DNA from: Paraburkholderia flagellata
GTDB taxonomy: Bacteria; Pseudomonadota; Gammaproteobacteria; Burkholderiales; Burkholderiaceae
NCBI RefSeq assembly: GCF_021390645.1
Contig: NZ_JAJEJT010000006.1
Coordinates: 62,001 to 126,000 of the forward strand
Reading direction: 5' to 3'
Length of the DNA: 64,000 bases
The notes under the pieces: generated by a model
The model's database searches: none
What the model was told of the DNA's origin: nothing
The model's input: only the letters and a program-made list of their open reading frames with translations
Shown: piece by piece, positions 6,662-14,524 of the stretch
How the letters are laid out: the number at the start of each line of letters is the position of its first letter
Numbering within the stretch: the stretch's first letter is position 1
Position numbers and translations under genes: made by a program

Positions 6662-7492
6662 ATGCGACTCGCATCCAAGTTTGGCCGTAACGCCCATGAG
6701 TACCGTTCCGAAGTCCCGTTGACCGAAGACCAGATGCGCGCCGTTGCGCCCTCGATCTTCGCGCGCGAAGCGCACGAAAGCCGCTCGGAGCGCTATGCGT
6801 ATATCTCGACTGGCGATGTGCTCGCCAAGCTTCAGGACGAGGGTTTTTCGCCTTTCATGGTCGCGCAGACCCGCGTTCGTGACGACGCGAACCGCGACTA
6901 CACGAAACACATGATCCGGCTCCGCCACGTCAACCAGATCACGGCGGCAGGGGCAAACGAGATCATTTTGCTCAACAGCCACAACGGCAGCAGCTCGTAC
7001 CAGATGCTCGCGGGCCACTTTCGCCACATCTGCAAAAACGGCATGGTTTGCGGCGACGTGCTTGACGACATTCGCATTCCCCACAAGGGCGACGTGGTGG
7101 ACAACGTGATTGAGGGCGCAATTCGCGTGCTCAGTTCGTTCGAAGCGGTAGACGAGCAGCGCGAAGGCATGCAGGCGCTGACGCTGAGCGAGGCAGAGCA
7201 GACCGTTTTCGCGCGCGCTGCCCTCTCGCTCAAGTACGAGCCGAGCGACACGACGCCGCCGCCCGTCACCGAGCGCCAGTTGTTGGGTGTGCGCCGCTGG
7301 GAGGATCGCGCGCCGGATCTTTGGACAACCTTGAACAAAGTTCAGGAAAACATCGTTCGTGGCGGCCTCAACGGACGCAACGCGGCAGGCCGCCGCAGCA
7401 TGACGCGCCCGGTTACGGGCATTGACCAGAATGTGAAGCTTAACCGCGCGCTGTGGATTCTCGCCGAGGAAATGCGCCAACTGAAGGGCTAA
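6662..7492 (+). CDS. DUF932 family protein
   Basis: This 276-aa soluble protein is of the DUF932 (phage/plasmid-like) family. Supporting segments are YISTGDVLAKLQDEGFSPF (about 40-58), MIRLRH (about 82), the central NEIILLNSHNGSSSYQMLAGHFRHICKNGMV core (about 100-130) and a helical C-terminus. The family is common on conjugative plasmids and phages, often beside antirestriction and ParB-like genes, but its biochemical function is not established. The ATG is preceded by CTGGAG at good spacing. It carries the fifth copy of the shared operator, so it belongs to the same regulon as ardB. Confidence 0.85.
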   Translation: MRLASKFGRNAHEYRSEVPLTEDQMRAVAPSIFAREAHESRSERYAYISTGDVLAKLQDEGFSPFMVAQTRVRDDANRDYTKHMIRLRHVNQITAAGANEIILLNSHNGSSSYQMLAGHFRHICKNGMVCGDVLDDIRIPHKGDVVDNVIEGAIRVLSSFEAVDEQREGMQALTLSEAEQTVFARAALSLKYEPSDTTPPPVTERQLLGVRRWEDRAPDLWTTLNKVQENIVRGGLNGRNAAGRRSMTRPVTGIDQNVKLNRALWILAEEMRQLKG

Positions 7493-7557
7493 GCCCTTGA
7501 CCGACCGGGCAGGCGTCGAGCTTGCCCGGTTGATCCGGACAGACTGACAGGCAGAAC

Positions 7558-8013
7558 ATGAAACAGCACGGAGCGGGTGAGAGCATGAACAAGGTTTTCT
7601 ATGTGCCTGGCACGGCGCACGCCATCGACTACGCGCGCGAGACGCAGGACGGGCGGTTTATTTCCTACTGGCAAGGCCGCACGCTGGAAGAGATCGCGGA
7701 GGACTACCCCGGCGCGATTCTGTGCGATGAGGCGGAATTTCTCCGGCAGCAGTCCGCCATGTTGAAGCAGTCACCGCAGGCGATAACGGAGCGTGAGTAT
7801 TACGAAGCGCTAGAGGTATTGCCGCCGCTGAACTGGCAGGGTGGGGGCGGGTTCGAGTCGTTCATGTCGTGCGAGTTTTACAGCGGAAACGTCACGTATA
7901 TCTATCTCCGCAACCGCGCGAGCGGCCAGCACTGGAAGATGCGAGACGATGCGGGCCTTTCACACGATGACATCGTGCGCAGCGTGAGCGTGCAACCGTG
8001 CGGGCAGGCGTGA
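7558..8013 (+). CDS. Hypothetical protein (151 aa)
   Basis: This 151-aa soluble protein starts MKQHGAGESMNKVFYVPG; the second Met at 7585 follows a purine-rich GGAGCGGGTGAG and is an equally possible start (142 aa). Residues 20-60 resemble small plasmid proteins with the pattern GxxISYWQGRTLEEIAEDYPGA; the C-terminal part is aromatic-rich. A hairpin (ACCGGGCA 7504-7511 with TGCCCGGT 7523-7530) separates it from the DUF932 gene. Its stop overlaps the next start by 4 nt. Function unknown. Confidence 0.6.
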   Translation: MKQHGAGESMNKVFYVPGTAHAIDYARETQDGRFISYWQGRTLEEIAEDYPGAILCDEAEFLRQQSAMLKQSPQAITEREYYEALEVLPPLNWQGGGGFESFMSCEFYSGNVTYIYLRNRASGQHWKMRDDAGLSHDDIVRSVSVQPCGQA

Positions 8014-8195
8014 CCATATACCGGATCTATCAGCCTGGCGCGCATTCAGTCTACTGCACCACCGCGCAGCAGGTCGCGCAGCAATGCCGCACGGCCATGC
8101 AGCGCAACTTGCACGGCCTCATCTATCTCAGGCGCGGCGAGGCATGGTCACTGCTCGCACGCTTTGAACCGTGGTACGGAATCGTATTGGCCTAG
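8010..8195 (+). CDS. Small hypothetical protein (61 aa)
   Basis: The GTG at 8010 overlaps the TGA of the preceding gene (GTGA), a typical translational coupling, and is preferred over the GTG at 7998. The product of 61 residues begins VTIYRIYQPG and has two Cys and several aromatic residues. No signal peptide. A strong terminator follows at 8290. Function unknown. Confidence 0.5.
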   Translation: MTIYRIYQPGAHSVYCTTAQQVAQQCRTAMQRNLHGLIYLRRGEAWSLLARFEPWYGIVLA

Positions 8196-8289
8196 ACCAC
8201 GCCAGATTTATCGACCGGGAACGGCGCAGGCGCGCTAGAATTCCGGGTGCCGAATCCGTTTGACTCCAGCTAGGTTTAACGGCAGGCAG

Positions 8290-8327
8290 GGCGGGGCGTG
8301 TTGCTGCACACCCCGCCATTTTCTTTT
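8290..8327 (+). terminator. Rho-independent terminator
   Basis: A long GC stem GGCGGGGCGTGT (8290-8301) pairs with ACACCCCGCC (8308-8317) with a bulge, followed by TTTTCTTTT (8319-8327). It ends the transcript of the genes upstream and insulates the mobilization region. Confidence 0.85.
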
Positions 8328-8457
8328 GGGCCGCGTCCTCCGCGCCCTTGCGCCCCTCACGCGCGAACTTATCCCGCCACCCCCAAGCCGCCCCCCCTCT
8401 CTGCAAGCCATCATAGAGCAGCCGCGCACCGCTACCGCATGGCGCGCGCCGTCGCGC

Positions 8458-8538
8458 CCGGATTGAGCCGCACGGGGACCCGGTGCCGCAGGCACTGGGG
8501 AGAGCGGCGACCCGGCGCGCAGCGCCGGGGCAATCCGG
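8458..8538 (-). repeat. 81-nt structured repeat, copy 3 (inverted)
   Basis: Same element as at 1920 and 6298, here on the minus strand: CCGGATTG (8458-8465) with CAATCCGG (8531-8538). The internal hairpin is CCCGGCGC/GCGCCGGG, fully paired here, while copies 1 and 2 have one mismatch. No twin-hairpin module accompanies this copy. Confidence 0.8.
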
Positions 8539-8600
8539 TTGGGCCTCTGTGTTCCGCTGTTTTATTCGGCATTGAGGGGACTCCTCACCGATTTTTCGAT

Positions 8601-8693
8601 GTGACCCGGAAGTGACCCGAGAGTGACCCGAGAGTGACCCGATATAGGAGTCAATCCGACCGTGTGACCCGAGAGTGACCCGAGAGTGACCCG
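8601..8693 (+). repeat. Iteron-like GTGACCCG array
   Basis: GTGACCCG starts at 8601, 8612, 8623 and 8634, then at 8664, 8675 and 8686. The period is exactly 11 bp within each block (about one helical turn) and the blocks are 30 bp apart. A single inverted copy CGGGTCAC lies at 8749-8756. The array is 200-300 bp upstream of mobC. Such arrays are typical of replication origins (iterons) or of protein-binding sites next to oriT; no Rep protein is seen nearby, so either role is open. Confidence 0.75.
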
Positions 8694-8782
8694 CACGTGC
8701 GATGACGTGTAATTTGCGGAGACGATTGAGGCACGACAGGTATGTTTACGGGTCACTACGTGCCCCGTAAAATACCACGTGC

Positions 8783-8801
8783 CAAAGGGGTTCCCCCTTT
8801 G
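8783..8801. other. Inverted repeat upstream of mobC, oriT candidate
   Basis: CAAAGGGG (8783-8790), loop TTC, CCCCTTTG (8794-8801) is a perfect palindrome about 100 bp upstream of mobC. ACGTGCC occurs twice just before it, near 8758 and 8777. Inverted repeats immediately upstream of mobC/relaxase genes often mark oriT. No nic consensus was recognised, so this is a positional inference. Confidence 0.4.
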
Positions 8802-8897
8802 AAACCCCCGCGGCCGGGGCCGCGTGGAAAACCACACCAGCGATCGACGATCGCGTGAAAAGCGGACACGTGCCGCGTGCATTGAGAGGCTGAAAAG

Positions 8898-9257
8898 TTG
8901 GCAGAGAAGATGCCCGCAAAGCGGCTCGGCAAGCCGATCGCATTCCGGCTCACGGACGAGGATCGTGAGGCGTATCTGGCGAAGGTTGATCAGTCGGGGC
9001 TCACGCAGTCGGAATTTTTCCGGCAGGCAGTACTTGAGAACCGCACGCAGATCGTTGCCCGCCAGAGGCCGACCGTTGATCGCAAGCGGCTTCTATTCAT
9101 CGTCAGCAGGGCGGGCAACAACATCAACCAGCTCGCGCACCGGGCGAACGCAGAACACGTCAAGGGCAAGCTCACCGAGGCGACCTATGAACGCCTGCTG
9201 GATGAGTTGCAGTTCATCTCCCGATACCTGAATGCCACCCTGGTGAGCATCGACTAG
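8898..9257 (+). CDS. mobC: MobC-family mobilization protein
   Basis: This 119-aa accessory relaxosome protein helps the relaxase open oriT. Residues about 12-50 form a ribbon-helix-helix (KPIAFRLTDEDREAYLAKV and QSEFFRQAVLEN). The MobC signature SRAGNNINQLAHRAN follows at about 70-84. Length is normal for the family. The start is TTG at 8898, with GAGAGG 7-8 nt upstream; an ATG four codons later (8910) is the alternative. It ends two bases before the relaxase ATG, so the pair is one transcription unit. Confidence 0.9.
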   Translation: MAEKMPAKRLGKPIAFRLTDEDREAYLAKVDQSGLTQSEFFRQAVLENRTQIVARQRPTVDRKRLLFIVSRAGNNINQLAHRANAEHVKGKLTEATYERLLDELQFISRYLNATLVSID

Positions 9258-9259
9258 AC

Positions 9260-12200
9260 ATGCTGATCCGTATCAAGGGGCACGTGGCCGGCGTTAAGGA
9301 GTACCTGGAAACTGGACAGAAGCAAGGTCGCGAGTTGGGACGCGATGAACTGGACGAGCGGGTCATCCTCGCGGGCGACCTGGATCTGGCTAACCACATC
9401 ATCGAGGCGATGGAGAGCGACGGCGAGCGCTACCTGACCATCACCCTGTCCTTTCGCGAAGATGAAGTCGACGAGCGCATGCTGCGGGACATCACCGCGG
9501 ATTTCGAGCGCTTCATGTTCGCCGCCTACCGGCCGGAGGAGTACTGCTTCTACGCAGAGGCGCACCTGCCACGCGTGAAGGCTTACGAGCACCGCAAGAG
9601 CGGCGAGCGGATCGTGCGCAAGCCGCACATCCATATCGTCGTGCCCAAGGAAAACCTGCTGAGCGGGCAGAAGCTTGACCCCTTCGCGATGGTCAAGTAC
9701 CAGGAGCGCTATGTCGACGCGTTCCAGGAGCACGTCAACCAGCGCTATGGCCTCGCCAGCCCGAAAGATCACCGGCGCGCGGACCTCACGGACGCGTCGG
9801 AGATGATTGCGCGCTACAAGGGCGACATGTTCACCGGCGGCGGCCGCGAACTCAAGGCGGCGATTCTGGAAGCGGTCCTCGAGCGAGGCATCGAGCGCCA
9901 GGAGGATTTCCGGGCGCTGCTGGACGAGTTCGGCGAGCGGCGCACCCGCAACGAGGGGCGTGAGTCCGAATACGAGAACGTCAAGCCCGAGGGCGCCGCA
10001 AAAGGCGTGAACCTGAAGGAGTACGTGTTCTCGCGTGAGTTCATCGAGCTCGAGGCGCACCGCAAGGAAGCGGTGCTTGGCTCACGCTTTGATGACGCGT
10101 ATTCCGAGGCAGGCGCCGCGCGGCCTACGCCGGACGACCTGGGCGCAACGCTTGCCGAGTGGCACGAAGTGCGCTCGAAGGAAGTGAAGTATTTCAACGG
10201 GGGGAATCTCAAGGCTTACCCCTTCTATCAGCAGGCCGACGCGCAGACGCGGCAGGCGCTGCTGGCCGAGCGCGAGCAGCGCTTTTACCATCGTTTCAGC
10301 GAGGACCACATTCATGAGCACATTCAACGAGAGCAACGAGGCTACACCGAGCGCATCGGCGCCGAATGGCACCCTGGCTACGTCGACGGGCGGCCGGAAA
10401 TTGCCCCCGCTGCCGGAGGAACGGGTAGACGAGGCAACGGGAGAAGTGCTGGGATCGGAATCGATCGTGAGCTTGACGCTGGCCCAGATCGAGAGGGCCA
10501 AGCGACCGAATCCGCCGACCGTCTGCGAAGTGTGCCCGGCATCGATGTGGATGGAATCGGCCAGGAACGAGCTACGCTGCTATTGCCGGATCATGCATCG
10601 CTACACATGGGAGACGTCGGAGCCGCACTCCCTGAAGCGCTGCGATGGCCTGGCACTCGCCCAGGAGCAGGCCGACAAGGCGAGGGCGTCGCGCGCGCGC
10701 GCCTGAGCGGCCTCGATGCTGAGGTAGAAGGCATGTACGAGGCGTTTGCGTATGCCGGGCGGGACGAGCGGGCGGTGATGATCGCCGGCAGCGCGCGAAA
10801 GTTCGAAATTGAGGCGTTCGGGCTGAAAGGCGGCATCGAGTTTATCGACCCGTATGCGCCGGAAGCGGAGGGCGGATCGCTCGCAGACATCGGGTCGCTG
10901 CGCGACGTGCCGGGGTTCCTGGATGGCGCAGCGGCTGGGCATCGCGCAGCTGCCCAGGGCGTCGCGGCTGCGTCACTCGGGGGCCTTGAGGAAGCCGAGA
11001 TGCGAATGTGGGCCTTCGGCGAGGGCATGGAGTCCGGTGCACGTCATTCGGTGCATCGTCGCGCTGACGAAGGTCCTGCTTCAACGCGGGCGGCAAGCCG
11101 CGTGCGCCCGGAACGCGAGCGGGGCCGATTCAATGAACGCGCACGCGAGTCCACTGGCCGCGAGACGGACAGCGCACTGCACCAGCACGCGCGCGATCAC
11201 GTAGAGCGGCAGTATCGCAGCCACAGCGCCGTGCTGGGGGAGTTCCAGCAGATCCGGCAGTCACTTGATGCGGGCCGCCTGCTGGCCGCGCTGGCGCACA
11301 GCCACGGGTTGATTGCGAGCAAGTACGCAGTCACGAAGGGGCGCGACGGCAGCGACCGTATCCAGTGCGGTTCACGCAATCTCAACGTCTCAGACTTTCT
11401 CACGAAGGAGATGCACCTGCCCTGGGTCGAGGCCGCGCGCATCCTGCGTGACACGTACGCACGGCAGCTGGGCCAGGAGCCATCTCACGCTCCCGTGCGG
11501 GCGCCGCACCTGTCGCTCTGGAAGGATTTTCAGGGGCATCGTGAGGCGGAGATTGCACGGGAGCGCGGCACATGGGAGGCACAGCGAGCCAGCGAAAAGA
11601 CGCGGCGTCAGGCTTCCGTGGGCGAGTACAAGGCCGCGCGCTCACGCATCGAGGGAGATGACGCGTTGAACCGGGCCGGGCGGCGTGCGGCGCTCTCGCT
11701 CGCGCGCATGGAGAAGGTCGAGCGCGACAAGATCCTGCGCGCGTCGATCGAGGGGGAGAGGGTGGCACTGCGGCGCACGTCACGCCTTCCGTTTGGCGAG
11801 CACTACCGCGAATTCCTGCGGGAGAGGGCGCAAGGGGGCGATGCAGCGGCGTTACGCGAACTGCGGCGCCTGCGTCCGATCGACCCTCCGGCGCATGAGG
11901 GGTTGTCGCTGCGGCCGCCACGTGAGCGCGAGGACAATGCGATTGTCTACGCCGGCGGGCTGACCCACGAAGTCGACCGGTACGGCGTGGTCACGTACAA
12001 GCTGGGTGGTATCAGTGTCATGTCCGATGAGGGGAGCGCGGTTCGCGTCTGGACCACCCAGGAAGCTGCCATCGAGAACGCGCTGCGTCTGGCGGCACAA
12101 AAGTTCGGGCGCGAGATCCATCTTGAAGGCCCGGCGCATTTCCAGCAGCAGGCAGCTCGAATGGCGGCGGACTTGCGCATGACGGTTCGCTTCGATGACG

Positions 12201-12412
12201 CATCGCTCAACGACATCATGGACGAGCGGCGTGCGCAGATTGACGCGGAGGATGTCGAGCGGCGTCAGGCGCAACGCCAGCACGATGCGGCAGTGCGAGC
12301 ACTCGCTCGGCAGATTCGCGATGGACGCAGTGAGGGCAATACGCGCAACACCGATCCGGATCAGAGCAGCGACCGGACAGATCCCGAACAAGATCCGGGC
12401 GTTGAGCGATAA
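9260..12412 (+). CDS. Relaxase with C-terminal LPD7-like domain
   Basis: This 1050-aa DNA-nicking enzyme begins conjugative transfer of the element. The N-terminal relaxase domain (1 to about 300) carries the metal-binding His motif KPHIHIVV (H123, H125) and a conserved opening MLIRIKGHVAGVKEYLETG, in which Tyr15 could be the catalytic residue. Residues about 650-740 form a domain with the pattern RIQCGSRNLNVSDFLTKEMHLPW, seen in large relaxases. Residues about 890-1000 match the LPD7 domain of polyvalent proteins. Between residues about 355 and 485 the sequence is Gly/Ala/Arg/Glu-rich without domain features, exactly where another gene lies in a different frame (10314-10706). No type IV secretion genes are in the window, so the element appears mobilizable. 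Confidence 0.9.
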   Translation: MLIRIKGHVAGVKEYLETGQKQGRELGRDELDERVILAGDLDLANHIIEAMESDGERYLTITLSFREDEVDERMLRDITADFERFMFAAYRPEEYCFYAEAHLPRVKAYEHRKSGERIVRKPHIHIVVPKENLLSGQKLDPFAMVKYQERYVDAFQEHVNQRYGLASPKDHRRADLTDASEMIARYKGDMFTGGGRELKAAILEAVLERGIERQEDFRALLDEFGERRTRNEGRESEYENVKPEGAAKGVNLKEYVFSREFIELEAHRKEAVLGSRFDDAYSEAGAARPTPDDLGATLAEWHEVRSKEVKYFNGGNLKAYPFYQQADAQTRQALLAEREQRFYHRFSEDHIHEHIQREQRGYTERIGAEWHPGYVDGRPEIAPAAGGTGRRGNGRSAGIGIDRELDAGPDREGQATESADRLRSVPGIDVDGIGQERATLLLPDHASLHMGDVGAALPEALRWPGTRPGAGRQGEGVARARLSGLDAEVEGMYEAFAYAGRDERAVMIAGSARKFEIEAFGLKGGIEFIDPYAPEAEGGSLADIGSLRDVPGFLDGAAAGHRAAAQGVAAASLGGLEEAEMRMWAFGEGMESGARHSVHRRADEGPASTRAASRVRPERERGRFNERARESTGRETDSALHQHARDHVERQYRSHSAVLGEFQQIRQSLDAGRLLAALAHSHGLIASKYAVTKGRDGSDRIQCGSRNLNVSDFLTKEMHLPWVEAARILRDTYARQLGQEPSHAPVRAPHLSLWKDFQGHREAEIARERGTWEAQRASEKTRRQASVGEYKAARSRIEGDDALNRAGRRAALSLARMEKVERDKILRASIEGERVALRRTSRLPFGEHYREFLRERAQGGDAAALRELRRLRPIDPPAHEGLSLRPPREREDNAIVYAGGLTHEVDRYGVVTYKLGGISVMSDEGSAVRVWTTQEAAIENALRLAAQKFGREIHLEGPAHFQQQAARMAADLRMTVRFDDASLNDIMDERRAQIDAEDVERRQAQRQHDAAVRALARQIRDGRSEGNTRNTDPDQSSDRTDPEQDPGVER
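10314..10706 (+). CDS. Nested Cys-rich protein inside relaxase gene
   Basis: This is a complete 130-codon frame, shifted relative to the relaxase. It starts at ATG 10314 with GCGAGG 10-15 nt upstream and ends at TGA 10704. The product looks like a real protein, unlike the relaxase frame over the same bases: a Ser/Thr-rich N-terminus, then PNPPTVCEVCPASMW, LRCYCRIMHRYTW and LKRCDGLALAQEQ. That gives a Cys-x2-Cys, Cys-x-Cys, Cys pattern with conserved-looking Trp and His, suggesting a small metal-binding domain. I recall similar Cys/Trp patterns in small conjugation-associated proteins but cannot verify the family. It would be coexpressed with the relaxase. Confidence 0.55.
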   Translation: MSTFNESNEATPSASAPNGTLATSTGGRKLPPLPEERVDEATGEVLGSESIVSLTLAQIERAKRPNPPTVCEVCPASMWMESARNELRCYCRIMHRYTWETSEPHSLKRCDGLALAQEQADKARASRARA

Positions 12413-12551
12413 GAAGCGCACGCATTCCGACGTTGCGGCCGTTTGCCCTTGCGTGAACCGAAGCCGCTAGCGCGTCAGTGTTGAGAGCGGGAAATGAGAC
12501 TAACGGTCATTCGCGCAAACCCCTGTGAGTTTGGGCGCCGCGAGTGCTCCA

Positions 12552-13057
12552 TCAGTTCGCGGCCGTCGCGGCGTGACTTGTGCCGCGGTTCACCAGAACG
12601 AGCAATGCGAAGGCCGCGAACACGGCAAGCACGCCGGATTTCTCGAACAGCGTGAGCGGAATCGCCAACGCGTCAAAGGAGCGGGAGGCGCCCCAACGAG
12701 CAAAGAAACTTGCGCTGAGTTCGAGATATCCGGCAAAGACCGCCGACATCCCAGCGACGCCCCCAATCCGCCGCGCGCCGCTAGTCGGCACGACCCATTG
12801 ATATGCCGCCAGATCCAGAAGAACGTGAGGTCAACCGCGATACCCACCAGGGCATGGTGCTCGTGCATGCCTTTTACTCCATAAACTTCTGAACTACCGA
12901 TCCACTGGCCGCCGAGGAAGGCGTCCGCGCCATACTCTTCGGCCACGAATGTCTTCAGGTCAACGCGCTGCAGAGCCGCCTCCAGGCTGTCGTGCGTCCA
13001 TGCCTGCTCGGGATCGATGCGCAGCGTTACTTGACCCGCCAAATCCCGCAGGAACAA
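12552..13057 (-). pseudogene. Frameshifted membrane protein gene
   Basis: The upstream part (from about 13057 to 12815) encodes a coherent sequence including EEYGADAFLGGQWIGSSEVYG and VDLTFFW. Coherent sequence then moves to another frame (LLDLAAYQWVVPTSGARRIGG) and runs to a terminal hydrophobic segment (SGVLAVFAAFALLVLVN) ending at 12552. One inserted or lost base near 12815 joins them. Start is unclear (TTG at 13057 has a stop just upstream). The join of a soluble N-terminal part to several hydrophobic stretches suggests a small inner-membrane protein. It could also be a sequencing error. Confidence 0.55.
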
Positions 13058-13213
13058 GGGTTCCTACTCGTTACCCTCGAGCAGGTCCGCCTCAGCTGAG
13101 TGAGCCGGTCGTGCGACGAGTTTTAGCATTGGCGCTCCGGTTGTCGCATTTTCGCGCGCGCAAAAATCGCAGCGCATCTTGACTTCCATGTCATGGCGGT
13201 CTCCTTTCGCGCG

Positions 13214-13672
13214 TCACCCGGTTTTCGATTTCTTATCTTCATGCGGCAATGTGCTGGGCAGGCCAACAATGGCATTGTTTCTGGTCAGCCCGATGTCTTG
13301 CAGGTTGGACAATATTTTATCTGGGTCTGCGTTCGTTTTTGCGATCTCATAACTCTGATCCCGCACGGCAAACGCTGCCACGCGATTGGCCTGCCACTTG
13401 TCTTTGAAGCGACCGGTCGTCAATATAGCTATCAGCAGCGCGGAAGCCGCTGCGAGTCCTGCACCCCAGTCATTGCGTATATTCACGTCGCTTATCACGT
13501 CGAGCTTCAACACCAATGCTGCTAAGGCGCTAAGGATCGCCGCCCCAAACTGGAAGCCGTTGTAGGCGGCACTCCACCATCGGGCTGCCTTGCGGAACTC
13601 CGTATAGTCTTCATCGATGCGCTTCTTTGCGTCATCTGTTGTTGTCTTGGCGTTATCAGTCATCTCAGTCAT
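13214..13672 (-). CDS. SLATT/DUF4231-like two-TM protein
   Basis: This 152-aa protein has a charged N-terminal helix, two hydrophobic segments (about 37-60, FQFGAAILSALAALVLKL; about 70-90, WGAGLAAASALLIAILTT) and a long C-terminal helical region rich in charged residues. This layout (helix, TM pair, amphipathic helix) is that of the SLATT/DUF4231 group of membrane effectors found beside nucleotide-signalling defence systems. The ATG at 13672 has GGAG 8 nt upstream. No nucleotidyltransferase partner is adjacent, so a defence role is only a family-based possibility. Confidence 0.6.
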   Translation of the reverse strand: MTEMTDNAKTTTDDAKKRIDEDYTEFRKAARWWSAAYNGFQFGAAILSALAALVLKLDVISDVNIRNDWGAGLAAASALLIAILTTGRFKDKWQANRVAAFAVRDQSYEIAKTNADPDKILSNLQDIGLTRNNAIVGLPSTLPHEDKKSKTG

Positions 13673-13833
13673 CGTTTAGCTCCAGAGAATGATCTCGATT
13701 TCACGACAGGTGTCAGCCAAAGACCGGTTTCGCTGATGTTGCTCAAGTCCGCCTATAGTCATCGCGTCGTCACGGCTTGCTTTGCTCTGCGGCTCGGCCG
13801 TGCGGGACGCTCAAGCGCCTGGTATCCTATGTT

Positions 13834-14014
13834 TCATATGGCCCGGTGAAAACTACCCGCAGTCACCGCGCCGGGTCGCTTGATCTTGAGCCAGTCAGAT
13901 GACTCACCAGCCGCGTACAGACTGCCAGCGCCCCGTCCGAGGCAAGGACGCGCTACGCCTCGCCAACATCGGCTGCACTTCTGCCAAAGCGATATGGGCG
14001 GCAGCGTGGGGCAT
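13834..14014 (-). pseudogene. ATP-dependent DNA ligase remnant with internal deletion
   Basis: Read on the minus strand from an ATG at 14014, the sequence encodes the N-terminus of a ligase (MPHAAAHIALAEVQPMLARR), nearly identical to that at 20646. At 'GCCAGCGCC' it switches to a ligase C-terminal tail, GSLYAAGESSDWLKIKRPG, nearly identical to that at 17781-17880. The whole adenylation core is missing and the two parts are out of frame. A GC-rich microhomology at the junction suggests a deletion. Confidence 0.75.
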
Positions 14015-14027
14015 CCGTTTTCCTGTC

Positions 14028-14360
14028 TCACGGTCTGCGAAGAGCCGTGATCGCGTTCCAGCACTCGTTGGATGTGCGCATCAGTGCGTCGAAGCCGTCC
14101 AAGTACTCACTTTCTGTAATGCCAAATTCGCGAGGTACGGCCGTCCTATGTTCGCCCATTTGTAAAATCGCAGCGAACACCGCGCGCTGGCGAGAACCAG
14201 CAGGTGAGGCGTTCAGTGCGTCTTCCTGGCACTCGTGTAACTTATTCATCGCGTCGACTTTGTGGTCGTAGTAGTAGTCCACCGAGTCATGCCACCAAGC
14301 GAAAGCAGATCGCGAAATCGCGAGAATGGCAAGCAATACTATGATTGCCTTCAGTTTCAT
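14028..14360 (-). CDS. Small periplasmic hypothetical protein
   Basis: The product of 110 aa starts with a clear Sec signal peptide (MKLKAIIVLLAILAISRSAFA, cleavage after AFA). The mature part is helical and acidic with two Cys. The ATG at 14360 is chosen because it opens the signal peptide; the open frame extends further without sense. Its stop overlaps the upstream leader of the ligase remnant. Function unknown; small exported proteins of this type are often immunity or effector partners. Confidence 0.65.
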   Translation of the reverse strand: MKLKAIIVLLAILAISRSAFAWWHDSVDYYYDHKVDAMNKLHECQEDALNASPAGSRQRAVFAAILQMGEHRTAVPREFGITESEYLDGFDALMRTSNECWNAITALRRP

Positions 14361-14524
14361 AGAAGCGCGTCCGTTCTTGTCTTGTTTTCCTGTGCCAGCC
14401 TCTTGCCGAAGCCAACTTGTGACTCCACACCGCAATACGTAACGTCGGTCTCACCGTTCACGACGCTCGCGGTTAGCGGGATCTCTGCCCGAGCAGTCGA
14501 ACGGCCACGATGCGGTAGACATGT

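Noticed and set aside
8601..8693. CRISPR array
   Set aside because: Units are 8-11 bp with fixed 11-bp period and no unique spacers.
8562..8882. Minus-strand frame through the GTGACCCG repeats
   Set aside because: The repeated tract translates to a repetitive peptide only because of the DNA repeat; no start signal.
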